DNA of 64,000 bases, taken from positions 62,001 through 126,000 of the forward strand of contig NZ_CP029551.1 of the NCBI RefSeq assembly GCF_003173735.1, given 5' to 3'. Positions 49,680-59,386 of this stretch are shown here, one piece after another. How positions within the stretch are numbered: position 1 is the stretch's first letter; every line of letters begins with the position of its first letter. The notes below the pieces were generated by a model. It was not told the origin of the DNA. It ran no database searches and saw only the letters and a program-made list of their open reading frames with translations. This stretch comes from Methylobacterium radiodurans (GTDB lineage Bacteria; Pseudomonadota; Alphaproteobacteria; Rhizobiales; Beijerinckiaceae). The translations under genes were made by a program, and so were the position numbers.

Positions 49680-50699
49680 TCAGCGTCCCCCGCGCTCCGG
49701 GGGCGGACGGTAGGCCTCCGAGGGAAGGTCGCGCGACAGGCTCTCGCCCGTGCCGCGCCCGGGCGCGGGGCTCGGCATCTCGGGCGAGCGCGGCGGTTCG
49801 GTGATGTAGCGCTGCGCGCCGGGCGCGGCTGGCGCGGGCGCGGGCTGGGCGGTCGGCACCGGGGTCTCCGGCGCCGTCGGGGCGAGATAGCGGCGGCCGG
49901 CATCGCCCGGCGTCGCCTGCGGCGGCGGCGGCACGAGCGGCGGGGGCTGCTGCCGGGCCGTGGGTGGCGGAGCGGGCGAGGCCTGTCGCGGCTCGGGCCG
50001 CGGACGGGCCTCGGGTTCCGACGGAGCGGGACGGGCCGCTCGCGGGGCGGCGGGTTTCGGACGCGCGCGCCGGACGGCGGCCGGCGGCCGGGCGGCCGGG
50101 CCTGGGCCGGCGAGGCCTGCGGTGCCGGGCAGCGCGATGGTCATGCGCTCGACGGCGACGACGAGGTCGGCGAGGCTGGCCTCGGCCGTGCGGCAGAGCC
50201 GGATCCGCAGCGAGAGGGCACGCCGTCCCGTCGCCGCGGCGGACAGGGGGCCGAACAGGCCGCCGCCAGCCACCTGAGTCCCGTTGGCCGGCCGCTCGAA
50301 CCACTGCCACGCGTAGAGGCAGTCGGTCCCGAGGGCGAGGCCGACCGGGCCGTAGGCGTTCCGGCGCGGCACGGTCTGCACCCGCAGAACCTGCCCGGGA
50401 AACCGCACCGCGATCTCGCCCTCGATGCCGAACTGGCTGGGCTTGGCGAGCCGGGGCGGGAAGGCGAGCAGGAGGTCGCCGGTCTCGTTGCGCAGCGCGA
50501 TCTCGGCGTGGTTGCGCCCGTCGCCGCCCGCGTAGCGGATGCGCTGGTCGAAGCCGTCGCGCAGGCGCGTCTCGATCACCGCCTCGACCGGCCCGGCCCC
50601 CGGCAGGCGCAGGGCCGGCGCGGGCTGCGCCGCCGCGGGCCGGGCCGCCGAGAGGGCGAGGACGACCGGTAGGACGAGAGCGCGCAGGCCTGGTCTCAC
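49680..50699 (-). CDS. bcsN: cellulose biosynthesis protein BcsN (probable)
   Basis: 339 residues from GTG 50699, overlapping the upstream stop by four bases (GTGA). A signal peptide (LRALVLPVVLALSAARPAAA) is followed by a compact domain with RYAGGDGRNHAEIALRNETG and YGPVGLALGTDCLYAWQWFE, the text I associate with the Rhizobiales BcsN family. A long Pro/Ala-rich tail (from about residue 195) follows and is likely disordered and envelope-spanning. BcsN has no defined biochemical role and is found only in alphaproteobacterial cellulose clusters. It is the last gene of the bcs operon. The ORF extension to 51254 is antisense-frame sequence of the TPR gene. Confidence 0.65.
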   Translation of the reverse strand: MRPGLRALVLPVVLALSAARPAAAQPAPALRLPGAGPVEAVIETRLRDGFDQRIRYAGGDGRNHAEIALRNETGDLLLAFPPRLAKPSQFGIEGEIAVRFPGQVLRVQTVPRRNAYGPVGLALGTDCLYAWQWFERPANGTQVAGGGLFGPLSAAATGRRALSLRIRLCRTAEASLADLVVAVERMTIALPGTAGLAGPGPAARPPAAVRRARPKPAAPRAARPAPSEPEARPRPEPRQASPAPPPTARQQPPPLVPPPPQATPGDAGRRYLAPTAPETPVPTAQPAPAPAAPGAQRYITEPPRSPEMPSPAPGRGTGESLSRDLPSEAYRPPPERGGR

Positions 50700-52756
50700 G
50701 GATAGCCCTTGTCGTTCGCGGCCGAGGGCTCGGAGGTGGCGCGGCCCGGCACCGAGAAGCGATCGCCCTCCGCGGTGGAGCGGCCGCGCTCGGCCTGCTG
50801 CTCCTGCCAGAGCGTGCCCTGCGGCGGCGGGCCGAGGGTCGCGGGCTTGTCGAGGCCGTTGTAGCCGGGCAGCAGGGTGTAGCCGTAGCGCTCGTAGGGC
50901 ATCGCCCCCGCGCCCGGCACGCGCCGCGCCACCAGGGGCGGGCTCTGCACCGCGGGCTCGCGCGCGTAGGTGCCGGGCGCGGGCGCCTCCGCGAGCGCGC
51001 GCTGCAGCGAGCTCGGCGGGTAGCGCAGCGGGTTGTCGAGCGGCACGGCGAGCGGGAACTCGTTGCGCTGGACGGCCGGCGGCACCGCCTCGGCCCGGCC
51101 ACCCGCGTCCGGGCGGGGCACGCGGCCGTAGGGAGTCTGGGGGTCGGGCCTCTGGGGGTCCGACCGCTGGGCTTCCGGCCGCGGCGACTCGGCGCGCGAC
51201 TCGGCCCGCGCCGCGGTGCGGCCGCCCGGCGCGGGCGCCGGCAAGCTCGCGCACGGCAGCGGCGGTCCGCCCGGCTCCTCGCGGAACAGCATGTCGACCA
51301 CCTTCGGGAACAGCCCGTCGTAGCGGTTGACCACTTCAAGGTAGGGCCGCTGGCGCTTCAGCCGCTGCAGGGTGAGCGCGTAGCCGAACACCGTGCTCTC
51401 GCCCGGCAACCAGGCGGCAGCGCGCTGAAACCATTCCAACGCCGCGTCGAACTGGCAGGAATTGTAGGCGTACCACGCCAGCCCCTGCGCGCCCTCGCCG
51501 GAGGCCGTCGCGTTCACCACCCGCGCGTAACGCTCGATCCGGGCGGGCTCGATGAAGGGCGGGTTGGCGAGCGTCAGCTTCCGCTCAAGGATGTCGATGA
51601 ATAGCAGCTCGTTGCCGACGAAGCGGTCGCGCCACGCGTAGGCGACCTCCTCGGCCTCGCGCATCATGTTCAGCTCGCGCAGAGTGTGGGCGAGGCCGTG
51701 CGCCACCATGGCGTCGCCGCCGCGCGCGATCGCCAGCTTGAACCATTCCAGCGCCTCGCGGAACTGGCGCCGCTTGTAGGCGTACCAGCCGAGCAGCCCG
51801 GTCTGGCTCGGATCACCGCTCTTGCGGGCGTAGACCTGGAAGGCGGTGAGGTCCGGCAGCGTCGGCGTCTGGGCCGGCTCGTCGTGCAGGAAGGCGGCGA
51901 TGCGCGCGCGCGTGATGTCGAGGCGGATCGCGTCGAACTCGGAGCCGCCCTCAGCATCCGGACGGCCCGGATCTTGGCGCCCGGGATCTTGGCGCCCCAT
52001 GGCGATCAGGCGCTCGGCCTGATCCATCTTGAGGTGGGCCATCGCCTTCTGGATCGTGGCGAGGCGCGCCCCCGCGTCCCCGCTGCCGTCGAGCACGGAC
52101 TTGTAGAGGTTGAACGCGTCCTCGGCGGCGCCGGTGGCAGCCAGCGCGTCGGCGATCGTCCAGATGCTCTCGACATCGGCGGGGTCGAGCGCGGCGGGGT
52201 CGGCGCGGTAGAGGGCCACCACCTCCTCGGGCGTCCGGGCCGCGGCTCGGACGCTGCTGCGGAACTCGGCCCGGCGGAGCTTGCGCGCCAGTTCCTCGGA
52301 GGGCTGCCAGGCCGGATCGACCGAGCGGCGGGCGCTGATCGCGGCGCGCAGGTCCTGGAAGCGCCCGGCGGTGAAGAGGTCCCAGAGCGGGGCCTCCTCG
52401 GGCGGGCTCGGTTGGAGGCTGTCGAGGTCGGCGGGCTCGCTCCAGCCCGGGTAGAGCCGCTTCAGCCGGGCGATCTCCGCCCGCATGCGGGCGGTCTGCT
52501 TCTGGGAGGCGTAGTAGCGAAGCGCGCTCTCGTCGACCATGCCGGGGGTCGTCGAGGTCTCGGGATCGACCACGATGGCGGGCGCGCGGGTGCCGTCGCC
52601 GTAGACGACGCGCGGGGCCGCCTCGCCGCCCGCCGGGCTTCCGGCGGGACTGGTCTGGGCGCCAGTGGACGGCCCGCCCTGGGCGACGACCGGGAGCGCC
52701 CCGGCGAGCACGAGGGCGAGGGCGAGGCCGGCCCGCAAGGTCACGATCTGAGGCAT
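50696..52756 (-). CDS. TPR protein of the cellulose operon
   Basis: 686 residues from ATG 52756, overlapping the end of bcsZ by 16 bases. The signal peptide is LRAGLALALVLAGALPVVAQ. About residues 110-480 contain TPR/Sel1-like helical repeats (LLGWYAYKRRQFREALEWFK, MVAHGLAHTLRELNMMREAE, LAWYAYNSCQFDAALEWFQR, VFGYALTLQRLKRQRPYLEV). The C-terminal 200 residues are Pro/Arg-rich. It has no outer-membrane barrel, so it is not a complete BcsC, but it may supply the periplasmic TPR scaffold of that exporter. Its position between bcsZ and bcsN fits this. Confidence 0.75.
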   Translation of the reverse strand: MPQIVTLRAGLALALVLAGALPVVAQGGPSTGAQTSPAGSPAGGEAAPRVVYGDGTRAPAIVVDPETSTTPGMVDESALRYYASQKQTARMRAEIARLKRLYPGWSEPADLDSLQPSPPEEAPLWDLFTAGRFQDLRAAISARRSVDPAWQPSEELARKLRRAEFRSSVRAAARTPEEVVALYRADPAALDPADVESIWTIADALAATGAAEDAFNLYKSVLDGSGDAGARLATIQKAMAHLKMDQAERLIAMGRQDPGRQDPGRPDAEGGSEFDAIRLDITRARIAAFLHDEPAQTPTLPDLTAFQVYARKSGDPSQTGLLGWYAYKRRQFREALEWFKLAIARGGDAMVAHGLAHTLRELNMMREAEEVAYAWRDRFVGNELLFIDILERKLTLANPPFIEPARIERYARVVNATASGEGAQGLAWYAYNSCQFDAALEWFQRAAAWLPGESTVFGYALTLQRLKRQRPYLEVVNRYDGLFPKVVDMLFREEPGGPPLPCASLPAPAPGGRTAARAESRAESPRPEAQRSDPQRPDPQTPYGRVPRPDAGGRAEAVPPAVQRNEFPLAVPLDNPLRYPPSSLQRALAEAPAPGTYAREPAVQSPPLVARRVPGAGAMPYERYGYTLLPGYNGLDKPATLGPPPQGTLWQEQQAERGRSTAEGDRFSVPGRATSEPSAANDKGYP

Positions 52757-53940
52757 GACGGGTAGCGCATCCGGGCCGCGATCAGCGCGAGCAGGTGGAG
52801 GGTCGTCGGATAGTAGTTCTGGTTGTCCTGCACCGTCCGCAGACCCTCGGGGAAGGGCGTGCCGTCACGCGCGCAGGCGACGAGGGCCGGCAGCGCCGTG
52901 TAGCCCGGCTCGCTCAGCCACTCCACCGGCCGGCCGTCCCGCGTGTCGACGATCGGCAGGCGCTCGCGCTCGATCCCGCCCCAGAGCGCCTGGAACGGCG
53001 CGTAGTCCTCCGGCCGGCCGATGCCGCCCCAGGCGAGGTAGAGGGGGACGCGGATCGCGTTGTAGGAGAACAGGGGCGGGAAACCGTCGGCCGGGCGCAG
53101 GGCCTCGTCCTTGGCCGAGACCCACTCGGTGGGCAGGCTCGCCGGGCCGAAGCGCGCGGCGCGCAGGATCTCGACGCCGCTGCGGACCAGCGCGGCCCAG
53201 TCGTACTCGGGCGCGACGATCGCGAGACGCTGGAAGGCCGGAAAGACCCAGTAGGACAGGTTCACGAGCGGCCCGTCCGCGCGCTCGCGGGCCGAGAAGC
53301 CTGTGACCGCTGGCAGCAGCAGCGGCCCGTGCTGGTCCTTGAACAGGATGGTCTTGCGGCCGAACTCGACGGCGATGCGGCGCGCAGCCGTGCGGTAGGA
53401 CGGCTCGCCCCAGGCCTCCGCCGCCTCGGTGAGCGCCCAGGCGACGAGGATGTCGCCGTCGGTGGCGTTGTTCATGTCGGAGACGGCCGGGCGCTGGTCG
53501 GGGGCCCAGCGCCAGGCGATGAGCTCGTCGGTGCGCACCATCAGGTTGGCGCGGGTCCAGCCCCAGATCCGCTCGAAGGCGGCACGATCGTTGGCGGCCA
53601 CGGCGAGGAGCAGACCGTAGCCCTGCCCCTCGCTGTGGCTGATTAGGCCGTTGGCGGTGTCCACGATGCGGCCGCGCTCGGTCACGAAGCGGGCGCGGTA
53701 GGCGCGCCAGCCGGGATCGTCGCCGAGGCTGCCAGCGAGCACCGGCCCGGAGGCGGGGCGGTTCTGGGCCTCGGGCTGGGGTGCACCGGGCACGGCGGTG
53801 GCGGGCGGCACGATGACGGCCTCGCTCTGCTGGGCTCGCGCGGGAACGCCCGCGAGCGGGTGTGCGACGAGAAGCGCCGCGAGCAGGGCGCGGGCTCGGC
53901 GGCCCGCGCGGCATCCGGCGAAGGGTCTCGGGAGGCTCAC
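52741..53940 (-). CDS. bcsZ: endo-beta-1,4-glucanase BcsZ (GH8)
   Basis: 399 residues from GTG 53940, overlapping the bcsB stop (GTGA). Secreted (ARALLAALLVAHPLAGVPAR). The GH8 catalytic sites are intact: the general acid Glu in ISHSEGQGYGLLLAVAANDR (about 102) and the Asp in SDMNNATDGDILVAWAL (about 160). NLSYWVFPAF and the C-terminal NQNYYPTTLHLLALIA are typical. It cuts amorphous cellulose in the periplasm and is needed for proper chain export in other bacteria. The ORF continues far upstream in frame, but that part is antisense-frame text within bcsB. Confidence 0.92.
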   Translation of the reverse strand: MSLPRPFAGCRAGRRARALLAALLVAHPLAGVPARAQQSEAVIVPPATAVPGAPQPEAQNRPASGPVLAGSLGDDPGWRAYRARFVTERGRIVDTANGLISHSEGQGYGLLLAVAANDRAAFERIWGWTRANLMVRTDELIAWRWAPDQRPAVSDMNNATDGDILVAWALTEAAEAWGEPSYRTAARRIAVEFGRKTILFKDQHGPLLLPAVTGFSARERADGPLVNLSYWVFPAFQRLAIVAPEYDWAALVRSGVEILRAARFGPASLPTEWVSAKDEALRPADGFPPLFSYNAIRVPLYLAWGGIGRPEDYAPFQALWGGIERERLPIVDTRDGRPVEWLSEPGYTALPALVACARDGTPFPEGLRTVQDNQNYYPTTLHLLALIAARMRYPSCLRS

Positions 53941-56540
53941 GCGTTCCTCCGGCCGAGCTGGCGCACTAGGGCGGTCGTGGCGAGGCCGAGGCAGAGCGCC
54001 ATGAGCAGCGTCATGCCGACATAGATCCCGGGATTGAGCGAGAGCCACGCGGCCGAGACCAGGCGGAGATTCGCGAGGCTGCGCGGCTGCGTCTCGATCA
54101 GTCCGACGCCTTTGGGCTCGACGAGGCTGAGGGTGCCGTCCGAGGCGTCCAGGAAGGCGGCCTGACCGACGAGGCGGGTCCAGACCACGGGATCGACCAG
54201 GCAGGAGACGGAGGCCTTGAGCATCGACGGGTTCGGGGCGGTCACCAGCACCGTGGTCTCGTCCAGCTGCGTACCGCCCTCGGCCATGATCAGCGAGGCG
54301 CGCGGGTTGAGCGGCACCGAATCGGGCGGCGGCCCCTCGACCAGGCCGGAGACCGTCTCGCGCGCCTGCCCGAGGCGGCGGACGAGGCCCTCCCAGGCGC
54401 CGACCAGCACGGCCGGCAGCGCGCTCGTGCCGCGCACGGTCTCGTCCCAGCGGGCGATCAGTTCCTCCTCGCTGGAGGCGGCCGGCGCGACGCCCGTTCC
54501 GAGGGCTGGGGCTGGGGCCGGAACAGGGGCGGGTGGCGCGGCGGGCGCGGAGGTCTGCGCCGCCGAGGCCATCCGCAGCGGCGTGGCGGAGGGCGGCAGG
54601 GCGCAGCGCATCGGCAGGTTGCGGCGCAGCCGGTCGAGGGTCAGCACGCCCTCGGCCCCGAAGGGACCGGGCGTCGCCACGGTCTCGGCCCGCCCCTCCC
54701 AGATCCGCCGGACCTGATCCGGGTCCAGCCCGACCGCCTGGAGCGTCACCGGGTTGAGCGCCCGCACCGGGGCGACGACGAGGCTCGCGCCGCCGCCCGC
54801 CCGCTCGTCGGTGGCGACCTCGAAGTCGATGACGCGGCCCGCCGCGATGGCGAGCCGCGCCGCCAGCGTCGCCGCGGCGTCCGCCGAGTCGCGGTCGGGC
54901 GTCGGCAGGACGAGGCGCGGGCGCGCGCCCGGCGCCAGGAAGGGCACGGCACCGGCCTTCACGGCAGCGAGATCCGGCTGGCGCACCGCCCGGGCGAGCG
55001 CCGGGACGACGAGCCGCGTCCGGTCGAGGAAGAGGAAGCGGGCCCGTTTCATCGCGGGCGCCAGCGTGTCGCAGGCGCGATCCGCGAGCGTCGGCAGCTG
55101 GGCGCTGATCTCGACCCGGTTCAGGCCGGGCCGCCACAGGCTCAGGGGGAGCGGGAGGGCGCTGTCGTCGAAGACCTCGCCGCGGCTGTAGGGCAGCGCC
55201 ACGCTCGCGGCGTTGCGGCCGTTGATGTCCACGACGATCTGCGCGCTCGGCTCCAGCCCCGCCGCGTAGCCGCCCGCCAGATGCAGCATCACCTTGCCGT
55301 AATCCGCCGGGACGAAATCGGCCGGGAAGCGCACCTCGAAGACGACCCGGAGCTGCCGGCCGTTGAACTCGCGGGTCGCGACCCCGAGCCGCTCGAGCGT
55401 CAGGTTCTCGCCGCCGCGGATGGGAAAGCCGCGGGTCGAGACGGTGAGGTCCGCCCCGGCCGGCGTCCCGGCCGGCCCCTCGCCGGAATTGCCCGGCGCG
55501 GCGAGCGTCGCGATGGCCTGGCGCACGTCGGCCGCGCCTGGGCCGGTGACGACGAGGACGGGCGCCCGGCTCCCCCGCTGCGGCAGCAGGGCGAGGCGCG
55601 GCCCGGTGATCGGCCCGATCTCGTCGAGCCCCTCGTAGCCGCGGATCTCGGCGGCGGTGCCGACGAGCAGGTTCACGCCCGTACGTCCGTTGAGCGGGGC
55701 GCCGAACGTCACGGCGGGCCGCGCGAGCCGCCCGACAAGAGCCACCGCCTGAACGGCGCCGATCATCCGCTCCAGGCGCTCCAGGCCCGGCTTCTCGGTG
55801 AGGATGACGCCCACGGGCAGCGCGCCGCTCTCGTCGGGCTCCAGCGCCGCCAGCGTCTTCAGGTCGAGATCGCCCGCGGGCGGCACGACCAGGCCGGAGC
55901 GGGAGGGATCGATCTGGGTCCAGAGCTCGTAGGTGGCCTCGATCGAGCAATCGACCCGGTGGCGCTGGCTCGCCCCCAGGGTGACCGCGTTGTAGCCCGC
56001 CTTCAGCAGGCCCTCGGGGATCGCGAACTCCACGACCTTCACGGCACCCGGCGCCTGGATGCGGGTCCAGCCGACCTTCTGGCCGTTCACGCTGCCGACG
56101 AGTTCCGAGGATTCCGGCGCGACCGAGATCGACGAGATGTAGGAGACGCGCAGCCGCGCGCTCCCGCGGGCCTGGGCCTCGGTGAGGTAGACCGGAAACG
56201 CCAGCGTCGCCTCCTCCCCCGCCAAGCGGTAGCCCCGCGTTCCCGCGGGGAAGCGCCGGGCGGGTGCGATGGCCGCCTGCGCGGAGATCCGGCGCTCCGC
56301 CTCGGGCGCGGCCGGCCGGCCCGGCGCGGCGGGCGGCGGGGACGGACGAAGCGCGTCGCCGGACGGCGGGACCGTCAGGCGCTCGGCCGGGCCGGCCCCG
56401 AGGAAGCTCTGGGCCGCGGCTGGGCCGCCGGTGAGCCACGCGGCGGGCCAGGCGGCGGTCAGCCCGGCGATCACGACCGCTGCGCGGGCAAGAGCCCCGA
56501 CCGCGCTGCGGCCGTTCCTGGATGGGGCGCGGATCCTCAT
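53937..56540 (-). CDS. bcsB: cellulose synthase regulatory subunit BcsB
   Basis: 867 residues from ATG 56540, seven bases after bcsA. A signal peptide (AAVVIAGLTAAWPAAWLTGG) leads into a periplasmic region with carbohydrate-binding and flavodoxin-like modules (SARLRVSYISSISVAPESSE, HRVDCSIEATYELWTQIDPS, LWRPGLNRVEISAQLPTLAD). The C-terminal membrane anchor is GIYVGMTLLMALCLGLATTA, followed by RRNA. BcsB contacts the BcsA channel and carries the chain across the periplasm; its anchor helix is required for catalysis. Length is a little above the usual 750-800. Confidence 0.92.
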   Translation of the reverse strand: MRIRAPSRNGRSAVGALARAAVVIAGLTAAWPAAWLTGGPAAAQSFLGAGPAERLTVPPSGDALRPSPPPAAPGRPAAPEAERRISAQAAIAPARRFPAGTRGYRLAGEEATLAFPVYLTEAQARGSARLRVSYISSISVAPESSELVGSVNGQKVGWTRIQAPGAVKVVEFAIPEGLLKAGYNAVTLGASQRHRVDCSIEATYELWTQIDPSRSGLVVPPAGDLDLKTLAALEPDESGALPVGVILTEKPGLERLERMIGAVQAVALVGRLARPAVTFGAPLNGRTGVNLLVGTAAEIRGYEGLDEIGPITGPRLALLPQRGSRAPVLVVTGPGAADVRQAIATLAAPGNSGEGPAGTPAGADLTVSTRGFPIRGGENLTLERLGVATREFNGRQLRVVFEVRFPADFVPADYGKVMLHLAGGYAAGLEPSAQIVVDINGRNAASVALPYSRGEVFDDSALPLPLSLWRPGLNRVEISAQLPTLADRACDTLAPAMKRARFLFLDRTRLVVPALARAVRQPDLAAVKAGAVPFLAPGARPRLVLPTPDRDSADAAATLAARLAIAAGRVIDFEVATDERAGGGASLVVAPVRALNPVTLQAVGLDPDQVRRIWEGRAETVATPGPFGAEGVLTLDRLRRNLPMRCALPPSATPLRMASAAQTSAPAAPPAPVPAPAPALGTGVAPAASSEEELIARWDETVRGTSALPAVLVGAWEGLVRRLGQARETVSGLVEGPPPDSVPLNPRASLIMAEGGTQLDETTVLVTAPNPSMLKASVSCLVDPVVWTRLVGQAAFLDASDGTLSLVEPKGVGLIETQPRSLANLRLVSAAWLSLNPGIYVGMTLLMALCLGLATTALVRQLGRRNA

Positions 56541-56547
56541 CGCACCC

Positions 56548-58950
56548 TCACGCCGCGCCCGTGCGGCGCCGGTCCTGGCCGGCGAGCGCGCGGTCGTTCT
56601 CGAAGTCGAGCATCAGGCGGACCCAGTCGCTCTCGGCCTCTGCCGGTGCGCGGGCGGGCTCCGCGGCGCGGGCGGCCGGGATCGGCGCGGGAGCCGGGTT
56701 TGGCAGCGGCGGACGCGCTTCCGGGGCCGCCGGCTCCGGCACGTCGTAGGTCGGCGGCGCGACCCTGGCCTCGGCGGGTGCCGCCTCGGAGACGATGGGC
56801 TCGCCCGCGAAGGCGTAGCGCACGGCCCGGATCGGCTCGACCAGGCCCCACCAGACGAATTGCAGCGTGCCGGTGAAGAGGTCCTTGTGCCGGCGCCGCC
56901 GCATCTGGAAGCGGCGCATGGCCTCGGCGTCGCCGTACATCAGGCCGGAGAGCGCGACGTAGTCCTGCGCGCGCAGCGCGCCGAAGGCGAGCCGGCAGAC
57001 AGCCTCGTCGCCCATGCGATCGACCGGGCCGAGCACCACCGGCAGCGCGCCCGCGGCGCGCGCGCCCGCCACGGGGACGACCGCGAGGCTCCCGGGGAGC
57101 GGCCGATGGCCGGCGCCCGCGCCGAGGGCGGCGGCCGGCATCCGCACGGTGCAGCCCTCCGCCGAGACGCGCTCGATCGCCACGTCGACGGCCCGGCCGC
57201 CGAGCGTGAGGTGCCCGCGCCGGCTGATCGGCAGCGAGGGCATCCGCTCCAGCTGTCGCCGCTCGGCGCAGACACCGAGCGCGGCGCCCGCGGTCAGCAG
57301 GTTGAAGAAGTTCCACAGGCCGACGACCAGCATCAGGTTCGTCACGCCCGGCTCGAACAGGTAGCGGTAGGCCGCCACCGCGCAGCCGGTCGCCAGCAGG
57401 GCGTAGACCGCGAAGAAGGGGCCGGCGAGCGAGGAGAGATGGTCGTGCTCCAGCGTCGCGCCCTTGTTGGTGACGTTGAAGGTCGGCTTTCTCGGCGACC
57501 AGATCACCGAGACGATCGCCTTCGACAGGTAGAGGCCCTGGACGTACTCGTAGAGCTCCGAGACGAAGGGCCAGCGGAACTTGCCGTAGACGTAGTTCTG
57601 CATCATCAGGTTGATGACGATGTAGGTCGCCGTGTAGGCGATCGACTCGTCGACGCTGGCGACGAAGATTTTCAGGTCGAAGAAGATGTGCAGCAACGGC
57701 GCGAACATGAAGATCAGCCGCGGCACGGGGAAGAACCAGAAGGTCATGCTCGACAGGTAGGCGATCTTCTGGATCGGCTTGAGTCCCTTCTGCAGGACCG
57801 GATTCTTCAGGAGCAGGATCTGGAACATGCCCTGGCACCAGCGCGAGCGCTGGCCGATGAAGTCGGTCAGCGTGTCGGGCTGGAGGCCGGCGATCAGCGG
57901 CGTGTCGACGTAGGCGCTGGTCCAGCCGCGGGAATGCAGCTCGAAGGCGGTCTCGCAATCCTCCGTGATGGTGATGCCCGAGAACCCCCCGGCCTCATCG
58001 AGCGCCGTGCGGCGCAGGAGCGCCGCCGAGCCGCAGAAGAAAGAGCCGTTCCACTTGTCGAGACCGCGCTGCGTCACCGAGTAGAACATCTCGTTCTCGG
58101 ACGGCATGCGCTCGAAGGTGCGCAGGTTCCGCTCGATCGGGTCCGGGTTGAGGAAGGCGTGCGGGGTCTGGACGAGGAACAGCTTCGGGTCCTCGGCGAA
58201 GTAGCCGACCGTCTCGCCGAGGAAGGAGCGGAAGGGCACGTGGTCGGCGTCGAGCACCACCACGATCTCACCCCGCGCGTGGGCGAGCCCATTGTTGAGG
58301 TTGCCGGCCTTGGCGTGCTCGTTGCGCGCCCGCGTCAGGTAGCGGCAGCCGAGATCGGCGCAGAGCGCCTGCAGCTCGGCCCGGCGGGCCCGGGCTGCGG
58401 CCGCCTTCTCGGGCGTCGGGTCGGCGCATTTCTGGTCGGTGCCACCGTCGTCGAGCAGCCAGACGGTGAGCTTGTCGGGCGGGTAGTTCATCTGGCGCGC
58501 GGCGGCGAGCGTCATCGCCAGGATCGCGGCGTCCTCGTTGTAGCTCGGCACGAAGACGTCGACGGAGGGCAGATCCGCGGCCGCTGCCGCGGGCGGCGGC
58601 CGGCGCCGGAGCGGCTCGGCGTTGATGATCAGGCTGACGAAGAGGATGAAGACGCAGTACAATTCACCGACCAACAGCAGCAGCCCGAAGCCGAAGCTGA
58701 CCGGGTCTCCGGGCGAGGGCAGCGTGTCGGTGACGCGCCACAGGATATAGCGCAGCACAACGAGGCTCCCGAGCGCCAGGAACACGAAGCGGCTGCGCGG
58801 CCCGTCGAGGAAGATCCAGAGCGCGATCATCGCCGCCATGGCGGCAAGGCTCATGGCGAGCTGGTTCTGCGTGCCGACGGGCTGGCTGAGCAGGACGAGG
58901 CCGGCCGCCGTCACCCCCATCCAGGCCAGCCACCGCACCGCCCACATCAC
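56548..58950 (-). CDS. bcsA: cellulose synthase catalytic subunit BcsA
   Basis: 800 residues from ATG 58950. It is an inner-membrane GT2 processive synthase. It has N-terminal helices (GVTAAGLVLLSQPVG, MIALWIFLDGP), the UDP-glucose site VDVFVPSYNEDAAILAMTLA (about 135), VVLDADHVPFRSFL (about 235), the catalytic base in TITEDCETAFELHSRGW (about 328), and QRSRWCQGMFQ (about 370) that clamps the acceptor. The PilZ domain begins with the RxxxR motif in ERRQLERMPSLPISRRGHL (about 565), so activity should depend on c-di-GMP. The final 100 residues are Pro/Ala-rich. It is the first gene of the operon, divergent from the sensor-like gene across 436 bases. Confidence 0.95.
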   Translation of the reverse strand: MMWAVRWLAWMGVTAAGLVLLSQPVGTQNQLAMSLAAMAAMIALWIFLDGPRSRFVFLALGSLVVLRYILWRVTDTLPSPGDPVSFGFGLLLLVGELYCVFILFVSLIINAEPLRRRPPPAAAAADLPSVDVFVPSYNEDAAILAMTLAAARQMNYPPDKLTVWLLDDGGTDQKCADPTPEKAAAARARRAELQALCADLGCRYLTRARNEHAKAGNLNNGLAHARGEIVVVLDADHVPFRSFLGETVGYFAEDPKLFLVQTPHAFLNPDPIERNLRTFERMPSENEMFYSVTQRGLDKWNGSFFCGSAALLRRTALDEAGGFSGITITEDCETAFELHSRGWTSAYVDTPLIAGLQPDTLTDFIGQRSRWCQGMFQILLLKNPVLQKGLKPIQKIAYLSSMTFWFFPVPRLIFMFAPLLHIFFDLKIFVASVDESIAYTATYIVINLMMQNYVYGKFRWPFVSELYEYVQGLYLSKAIVSVIWSPRKPTFNVTNKGATLEHDHLSSLAGPFFAVYALLATGCAVAAYRYLFEPGVTNLMLVVGLWNFFNLLTAGAALGVCAERRQLERMPSLPISRRGHLTLGGRAVDVAIERVSAEGCTVRMPAAALGAGAGHRPLPGSLAVVPVAGARAAGALPVVLGPVDRMGDEAVCRLAFGALRAQDYVALSGLMYGDAEAMRRFQMRRRRHKDLFTGTLQFVWWGLVEPIRAVRYAFAGEPIVSEAAPAEARVAPPTYDVPEPAAPEARPPLPNPAPAPIPAARAAEPARAPAEAESDWVRLMLDFENDRALAGQDRRRTGAA

Positions 58951-59386
58951 GCCCGCCGCTCCAAGACCGGAGATCGCCTCAACATCAGATTATGTCGCTT
59001 TGTCGCTCAGGGGCCATATTTTCTGTCTCAACCAGAAGATACCGACCCATCTGTGTATGCACCAGTACCGAGCACCCGGCCCATGCCTGGTCAAGCATGG
59101 CCGGGTTAACAGCATTTTTCGGCACCGACGTAAAGGACAGGCGCTGAGATATAAGCGGTGCATGGTGGAAAATACTTTACTTGCAGAGGGCTGCGACCGC
59201 TGTTCATGCAGCGCAGCACGGCGCTCGATACCCGCAGGGCGACCAGAATCGCGACTTGAACAACCTAAAAAGGTATTTTGTCGCGCCATGCGGACGGCGT
59301 TAACCCGAACTTAAGCGGGTTGGCCGCCTCGTGGGACACCGGAAGCCCGAGGGCCTTCACTCAGCAAACCGTCCCGGTGCCCCCGT
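58951..59386. promoter_or_regulatory. divergent control region of the cellulose locus
   Basis: 436 AT-richer bases with no gene. It contains the hairpin at 59075-59105, an inverted repeat AACCCG-AACTTAAG-CGGGTT near 59301-59320, and several AT patches (ATTTTCTGTC, GATATAAGC, AAAATACTTTAC) that could be promoter elements for bcsA and for the sensor-like gene. No exact -35/-10 pair is claimed. Confidence 0.5.
59075..59105 (+). promoter_or_regulatory. strong hairpin with T-run in the bcsA upstream region
   Basis: CCCGGCCCATGC (59075-59086) pairs with GCATGGCCGGG (59095-59105) with a single bulged C and the loop CTGGTCAA. TTAACAGCATTTTT follows on the plus strand. It looks like an intrinsic terminator or attenuator for transcripts heading toward the sensor-like gene, or an operator. 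Confidence 0.5.

Noticed and set aside
49492..51604. Long ORFs on both strands over bcsN and the TPR gene
   Set aside because: They are Pro/Arg/Ala-rich shadow frames caused by GC-rich repeats in the tails of the real genes. They have no ribosome site or domains.
52741..56439. 1232-codon minus ORF that includes bcsZ
   Set aside because: Only the last 399 residues (from GTG 53940) have GH8 text. The upstream part is a shifted frame of bcsB with no homology.
56269..59109. 946-codon plus-strand ORF opposite bcsA and bcsB
   Set aside because: It is antisense to the clearly recognisable BcsA catalytic domain. The product is Arg/Gly/His-rich with no domain text, typical of the complementary frame in high-GC coding DNA.
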